Of a stretch of 7,570 bases of DNA, positions 6,645-7,570 are shown in pieces; position 1 is the stretch's first letter; each line of letters starts with the position of its first letter. Source of the DNA: JALHTG01 sp964528315. GTDB taxonomy: Archaea; Thermoproteota; Bathyarchaeia; 40CM-2-53-6; JALHTG01. Made by a program: the position numbers and the translations under genes. The notes under the pieces were generated by a model. The model searched no databases, was not told the DNA's origin, and saw only the letters and a list, made by a program, of their open reading frames with translations. The stretch is from contig CAZGRO010000069.1 in assembly GCA_964528315.1 (NCBI GenBank), positions 1 to 7,570 of the forward strand, given 5' to 3'.

Positions 6645-7408
6645 TCTGATTCAATCCGGTCTTGGGCCATCCTAACAGCAGGAATAGCTCTGTAGCATGC
6701 ATCGAGGATGGGCGGGACCAGAATCAGAAGAAAAGGCATCTGATTTGAGAAGGTCCAGAGGAACCATACCGCCGCTGCGTAAAGAGGAACCTGATGTCCA
6801 AGGTTAGCCGGAAGCGTGAAGAATTGGCTCATCGCCCATAAAGTGAGGCCGATGATGGCACTGCCACAAGCGTTTCCGATGATCGCCCCAATAGCATAAC
6901 TCCTCCACCTTGGCCAGAATCGAACAACAATAAGCAGAAGAATAAGGCTGATTCCACAGAAAATCGCGAATATCAACGTGGTCGCAAGATCCGCCTGCCC
7001 ACCCACGTACCAGGTTGCTGCGAAAGCCAAAACCACGAAAACTGAACCAAATCCAATGAGCATCTTTCTTGTCTTCGACGAAAAATCCTTTCTGGAAATC
7101 CAGCCAATCAGATAAAACATCACATAGTTGGATGTGACACCTGCCACGAGACTGACCAAGACGTTTCCATGCACCACCATATCGCTGAGGAATATCCCAA
7201 TGGCTGCTCCAACTCCACCCACAAAGGGTCCGAACAAAACTGCAAAAACTGAGGGTACGACCACAGCTAAACCCCAGAATCTGACCACTCCAACGATTGG
7301 AGCAAAAACCCCGAGATACGTCAACAATCCGATCGATGCATACAGTGCAGCATTCAACGCGGTCATTGTTAGGCGGATTGACGTGGATTGCATCTCTGTC
7401 ACTGCCAA
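6641..7408 (-). CDS. ECF transporter S-component-like membrane protein, substrate unknown
   Basis: A 255-residue, very hydrophobic protein with about seven membrane segments (roughly 17-38, 46-75, 82-103, 116-135, 143-163, 171-192 and 208-236). The first half looks like a vitamin-binding S component of an energy-coupling factor importer: a short polar N-terminus, an early TALNAALYASIG helix, and SDMVVHGNVLVSLVAG (75-90) followed by a helix ending in YLIGWISRKDF. S components are usually 170-210 residues, so this one is long. Such proteins capture a vitamin or its precursor and work with T and A subunits, which are not in the window. The neighbours are a ThiT-like gene 29 bases upstream and pantoate kinase overlapping downstream; pantoate, pantothenate or another precursor are possible ligands, but this is a guess. 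Start uncertain: TTG 7408, GTG 7402 or ATG 7393 are in frame; GAGG lies 16 bases before the TTG. Confidence 0.65.
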   Translation of the reverse strand: MAVTEMQSTSIRLTMTALNAALYASIGLLTYLGVFAPIVGVVRFWGLAVVVPSVFAVLFGPFVGGVGAAIGIFLSDMVVHGNVLVSLVAGVTSNYVMFYLIGWISRKDFSSKTRKMLIGFGSVFVVLAFAATWYVGGQADLATTLIFAIFCGISLILLLIVVRFWPRWRSYAIGAIIGNACGSAIIGLTLWAMSQFFTLPANLGHQVPLYAAAVWFLWTFSNQMPFLLILVPPILDACYRAIPAVRMAQDRIESD

Positions 7409-7437
7409 GGCATAACAACTATTTCCTCTAACGCCTG

Positions 7438-7570
7438 CTAGAGATACATCTCGATAACGCGTCTTCTTACGAGGAGATACATGACGATAACGCTGAAGGC
7501 GAGTTCAACTATCAAGTATGAACCGTTGTAGACCGCGGAGTATACGGCAGGGTTCATTCCGGCAGGAGCA
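7438..7570 (-). CDS. ThiT-like ECF S component, C-terminal fragment
   Basis: A minus-strand frame enters from the right edge and ends at TAG 7438-7440, giving the last 43 residues of a protein starting outside the window. The piece contains NPAVYSAVYNGSYLIVEL followed by a hydrophobic helix and a short basic tail (VRRRVIEMYL). A YS..YNGSYL..E element before the last membrane helix is typical of the C-terminus of thiamine-specific S components (ThiT/YuaJ). In ThiT a tyrosine and an asparagine five residues apart contact thiamine, and the Y and N of YSAVYN have the same spacing. The call is from memory of the family and a short fragment; other S components share parts of this pattern. It lies 29 bases upstream of the next S-component-like gene and is probably in the same operon. 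Confidence 0.55.
   Translation of the reverse strand, partial: APAGMNPAVYSAVYNGSYLIVELAFSVIVMYLLVRRRVIEMYL

Noticed and set aside
6804..7418. A 204-codon minus-strand frame overlapping the S-component-like gene
   Set aside because: Its translation is rich in Cys, Trp, Arg and Ser, as expected from reading a membrane-protein gene out of frame; the 255-residue frame has the coherent hydrophobic pattern.

Overview
The window looks archaeal. It encodes a pantoate kinase of the GHMP superfamily, an enzyme of the archaeal route to coenzyme A. It has TATA-box-like elements instead of clear bacterial -35/-10 promoters, Shine-Dalgarno sites of the GGTGA/AGGTG kind, and several forced TTG or GTG starts. 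The lineage cannot be fixed from these genes; a member of the Thermoproteota/Bathyarchaeia or a related group is only a guess. All complete genes lie on the minus strand, so transcription runs from high to low coordinates. The only plus-strand gene is a fragment at the left edge.

Right part (7570 down to 5718): a vitamin or cofactor cluster. It holds the C-terminal end of a ThiT-like S component of an ECF transporter (7438-7570), a second and larger membrane protein resembling an ECF S component (6641-7408), and pantoate kinase (5718-6644). The last two overlap by 4 bases and are probably co-transcribed. Two putative vitamin-uptake subunits followed by a coenzyme A enzyme suggest a salvage/biosynthesis operon; the substrate of the second transporter is unknown.

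Middle (5447-5717): a 271-base gap with no convincing gene. Its left end carries two AT-rich palindromes whose centres are 20 bp apart; one is well placed as the TATA box of the next operon.

Left and centre (5395 down to 392): a full phosphate-specific transport operon in the order pstS-pstC-pstA-pstB-phoU. The gaps are 17, 1, 6 and 10 bases. After a further 47 bases comes an arsC-type arsenate reductase/low-molecular-weight phosphatase. PstS captures phosphate outside the membrane, PstC and PstA form the channel, PstB hydrolyses ATP, and PhoU probably restrains uptake and signals phosphate status. ArsC could detoxify arsenate that enters through Pst. A short T-tract follows arsC.

Far left (1-206): the C-terminal end of a probable M48 (HtpX-like) metalloprotease on the plus strand, convergent with arsC and separated from it by 185 bases with no recognised gene. 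No wholly new system is evident. The points most worth following are the arsC tail on the pst operon, the uncharacterised S component next to pantoate kinase, and the paired palindromes at the pst promoter.
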